From JAENVT01 sp031412355 (GTDB taxonomy: Bacteria > Actinomycetota > Acidimicrobiia > Acidimicrobiales > Ilumatobacteraceae): a stretch of 6,825 bases of DNA. Location of the stretch: the NCBI GenBank assembly GCA_031412355.1, contig JANOCR010000174.1:1-6825 (forward strand), given 5' to 3'. Every line of letters begins with the position of its first letter. The first letter of the stretch is position 1. The notes beneath the pieces are model-generated. The model was given only the letters and a program-made list of their open reading frames with translations. It did not search any database and was not told the DNA's origin. The position numbers and the translations under genes were made by a program. Positions 5,448 through 6,825 of the stretch are shown here, one piece after another.

Positions 5448-6330
5448 TCACTTCGAGGGTGGCCTCGGCATGCAGTGTGACCATCTCGGCGGTCACCTCG
5501 TCGTTGCCCGGCAGTTCGACGATGAAGGCGGTTCCTCCCTCGACTGCGTAGTTCACGAACTGGCTAGCGGTGCCGGTGCAGCCCGCTGTGCACGGTGTGC
5601 CCGCTGTCGACAGGCCAACGATCTGGGCGAACGTGTTCGGGATCACCCTGCGTGCGCCTCCGGGCGACACGCGGTTGGCGTCCTGGTGCCAGAAGATGGT
5701 GATGTTCGGCTGGATGTCCGTCACGAACGCTTCGAGCGCCTGGGTCTCGGGTTGGTCGGCTGGCGCCTCGCCGCTGTACTGACCGTTGTCCTCCGACTGC
5801 GGGATGTAGTTCCAGTTGTACGAGACGTTGCGGTTGAGGTCGACATCGTTGGCGTTCTCGCGAGTGTTGCTGAACTGACCGTCCGGGTTGATGCTGTCGA
5901 TGATCCACAGATCGATGCCTGGTGGAGTTGGCATGGTTCGGATCAACCGAGTGATCTCGAAGCCTTTGGCCTCATTGCCATGGATCACGCCTACCAGCAA
6001 CACTGGGCGGCCACTCGGATCACCCAAGCGATATGCGGTGATGTCGCGACGCTGCACCGTTTGGCCGATCACGCGCGTCTCGGTGACCAATTCGTCGGCG
6101 ACTGTCGTCGTGGTCGAGGTTGATGTGGTGGTCGAGGTCGTCGTGGTCGTCGTTGATGTCGTGGTCGACGGTGACGTAGTCGCCGTTGACGTAGTCGTGG
6201 CGAGTGACGCGATGGTGACCGGCAACGCCGTCGTTTCGACCCCAGTGGTCGAGGATGTATCGCTCGCCGAGGAGCACGCCAGTACGAGTTGTGACGCGGC
6301 GAGCAGCGCCACACCCGACCAACGATTCAT
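5437..6330 (-). CDS. Lipoprotein zinc carboxypeptidase, M14 family, MpaA-like, with Thr-rich stalk
   Basis: The product has 297 residues. Residues 5-18 form a signal peptide ending in the lipobox VLAC, with Cys19 as the lipid anchor, so the enzyme should sit on the outer face of the membrane. Residues 44-77 are almost wholly Thr/Ser, a flexible stalk. The catalytic domain follows: HGNE with His117 and Glu120, IDSINPDG (144-151), TRENANDVDLNRN (156-168), FWHQD with His215 as third zinc ligand, and FIVELPG with Glu272 as catalytic base. This order matches M14 peptidases of the MpaA or gamma-D-glutamyl-diaminopimelate type, which trim murein peptides; that substrate is inferred. Cys247 and Cys251 may form a disulfide. 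The start was moved to ATG 6330 because the longer frame would bury the signal peptide behind 44 residues. TGGAC shortly upstream is a weak ribosome site. The 3' end overlaps the phosphatase gene by 11 bp. Confidence 0.85.
   Translation of the reverse strand: MNRWSGVALLAASQLVLACSSASDTSSTTGVETTALPVTIASLATTTSTATTSPSTTTSTTTTTTSTTTSTSTTTTVADELVTETRVIGQTVQRRDITAYRLGDPSGRPVLLVGVIHGNEAKGFEITRLIRTMPTPPGIDLWIIDSINPDGQFSNTRENANDVDLNRNVSYNWNYIPQSEDNGQYSGEAPADQPETQALEAFVTDIQPNITIFWHQDANRVSPGGARRVIPNTFAQIVGLSTAGTPCTAGCTGTASQFVNYAVEGGTAFIVELPGNDEVTAEMVTLHAEATLEVITL
6100..6198 (-). repeat. Low-complexity tract encoding the Thr/Ser stalk
   Basis: The + strand shows short imperfect repeats built from GTCGTGGTC, GTTGATGT and TGACGTAGTCG units, which on the coding strand are runs of ACN Thr codons with a few Ser codons. 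Mixed codon endings mean it is not a simple microsatellite, but slippage or recombination could change stalk length between strains. Confidence 0.7.
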
Positions 6331-6344
6331 TGAGCGTCCAGCGA

Positions 6345-6500
6345 TCAATTCGGTGTGATCACGACTTGGTACGGATGCCCTCGAGCTCGGGACCGGTTTA
6401 CCAAGGCTGCCGTCGCCTCGGTCGGCGATGTGCCCGCCTCGACACGACCGCGGGCGTCGCACGGCTGCACGGTGACCTTCGAGGTGTGGGCAAGGCTCAT
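6345..6500 (-). CDS. Small hypothetical protein, 51 residues, upstream of the lipoprotein gene
   Basis: An ATG at 6500 opens a 51-codon frame ending in TGA at 6345-6347, 14 bp before the lipoprotein carboxypeptidase start and on the same strand. I recognise no family. The product begins MSLAHTSKVTVQP and ends HPYQVVITPN, with one Cys (residue 14), many Thr, Ala and Arg, no membrane segment and no signal peptide. Support comes from a TAGGAT box 6 bp before its ATG, the same arrangement as at mec, smpB and the sortase gene, and from the lack of such a box before the lipoprotein. It may be a leader peptide or a small partner protein, or the upstream part of the lipoprotein transcript with only chance coding. 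Codon endings lean to G/C, which does not settle the matter. Confidence 0.5.
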   Translation of the reverse strand: MSLAHTSKVTVQPCDARGRVEAGTSPTEATAALVNRSRARGHPYQVVITPN

Positions 6501-6506
6501 GGCTAC

Positions 6507-6512
6507 ATCCTA
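6507..6512 (-). promoter_or_regulatory. -10-like box TAGGAT for the small ORF and lipoprotein transcript
   Basis: On the minus strand TTTAGGAT ends 6 bp before ATG 6500, a spacing that predicts a leaderless transcript. It is divergent from the tmRNA promoter, with about 62 bp between the two -10 boxes. Confidence 0.45.
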
Positions 6513-6574
6513 AACGAGTGCTTCGAGCCCAGCCGGGGGCGCCGGAAACACGCGTTCGCAGTTAGGGTGGTTCG

Positions 6575-6580
6575 ACAATC
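6575..6580 (+). promoter_or_regulatory. -10-like box GACAAT for tmRNA
   Basis: GACAAT is followed by 7 bp and then by GGGG at 6588, the expected 5' end of tmRNA, so the spacing fits a housekeeping -10 box. No good -35 hexamer is visible about 17 bp upstream. A second TAGGGT at 6564-6569 is placed too far from 6588 for the mature end but could start a precursor. Confidence 0.5.
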
Positions 6581-6587
6581 AAACACG

Positions 6588-6825
6588 GGGCTGACTGGTT
6601 TCGACATCAGTATCTGTGGGCGAGCGTGCGACCCGAGTTGCTCAGACTCGCTAAACGGGGCAAAAAATAGAATTGCCAACGAGCAGTTCGCCTACGCCGC
6701 CTGATTCTCAGGTAGTAGAGGTACATAGTGACCAGAAATGGCGCACGGGGCCGATCCACCGCAGCCCGGCAACAGAAGCGGGGGATGACGGCGAGAAAGA
6801 CCGCTGACTGTAGGAAAGTCTGCTG
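6588..6825 (+). ncRNA. ssrA: tmRNA (transfer-messenger RNA), 5' part, cut by window end
   Basis: The 5' end GGGGCTGACTGGTTTCGAC matches the tRNA-like half of tmRNA: acceptor strand GGGGCTG followed by the GGTTTCGAC element. A pseudoknot-like region follows, with GCGAG pairing CTCGC and CCCG pairing CGGG as one possible fold. Then comes GCAAAAAATAG and a tag frame ending in TGA at 6702-6704, laid out as in E. coli tmRNA. The rest holds G/C-rich segments expected for later pseudoknots. The T arm, the 3' acceptor strand and the CCA end lie beyond 6825. The RNA acts with SmpB to release stalled ribosomes and tag their products for proteolysis; smpB is upstream on the same strand. Confidence 0.93.
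6675..6704 (+). other. tmRNA proteolysis-tag reading frame, ANEQFAYAA
   Basis: The frame GCC AAC GAG CAG TTC GCC TAC GCC GCC TGA encodes ANEQFAYAA. The resume codon is placed at GCC 6675 by alignment with the E. coli AATAG-TC-GCA-AAC-GA context and because position -4 is A. Starting instead at GCA 6660 would give a 14-residue tag beginning AKNRI, but that codon falls in or next to the pairing strand of the first pseudoknot. The end is AYAA rather than the common ALAA. Confidence 0.7.

Noticed and set aside
6100..6198. Short repeated units as a CRISPR-like or tandem array
   Set aside because: Unit length and spacing are irregular, and the tract is fully explained by Thr/Ser codons of the lipoprotein stalk.
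6255..6704. 149-residue + strand frame ending in the tmRNA tag
   Set aside because: Its last codons are the tmRNA tag, but upstream it crosses the tmRNA promoter and is antisense to the small ORF and the lipoprotein start. The shared frame is chance.

Overview
The window looks like chromosome from a high-GC actinobacterium. The signs are G/C-rich third codon positions, a mycobacterial-type mec/CysM cysteine pair, a class E-like sortase, and starts with a TANNNT box 6-8 bp before the ATG, as expected for leaderless transcripts. A deep-branching lineage such as Acidimicrobiia would fit, because the surface repeats fused to the sortase are of a kind I associate with that group, but this placement is inference. 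No phage, plasmid, insertion sequence or CRISPR signal was seen.

Layout: (1) 1-345, + strand, the C-terminal end of an EamA/DMT-type membrane transporter whose start lies outside the window. (2) 346-543, a convergent gap with a REP-like relic and two overlapping hairpins. (3) 544-3683, three minus-strand genes, transcribed mec (JAMM peptidase), then cysM (cysteine synthase), then a secreted protein with three beta-repeats and a C-terminal sortase domain. The sortase gene also has its own promoter-like box. (4) 3684-3738, a 55-bp divergent promoter region with a perfect 7-bp inverted repeat between two opposed -10 boxes. (5) 3739-5447, + strand, smpB overlapping a GAF-like/SpoIIE-type PP2C phosphatase by one base (TGATG). 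(6) 5437-6500, minus strand, a 51-aa small ORF followed by a lipoprotein zinc carboxypeptidase (MpaA-like M14) with a Thr-rich stalk; its 3' end overlaps the phosphatase by 11 bp. (7) 6588 to the window end, + strand, the 5' part of tmRNA (ssrA) including the tag frame.

Functional threads: smpB and ssrA supply both parts of trans-translation ribosome rescue and lie about 2.4 kb apart on the same strand, with a signalling phosphatase coupled to smpB. Mec and CysM are two of the three parts of the mycobacterial CysO-dependent cysteine pathway; cysO, which sits between them in Mycobacterium tuberculosis, is absent here. The sortase-repeat protein and the lipoprotein carboxypeptidase are probably both cell-envelope proteins.

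The least ordinary items are the repeat-sortase fusion, the mec-cysM pair without cysO, the smpB-phosphatase coupling, the dyad between divergent leaderless promoters, the short tmRNA tag ending in AYAA, and the small ORF ahead of the carboxypeptidase.
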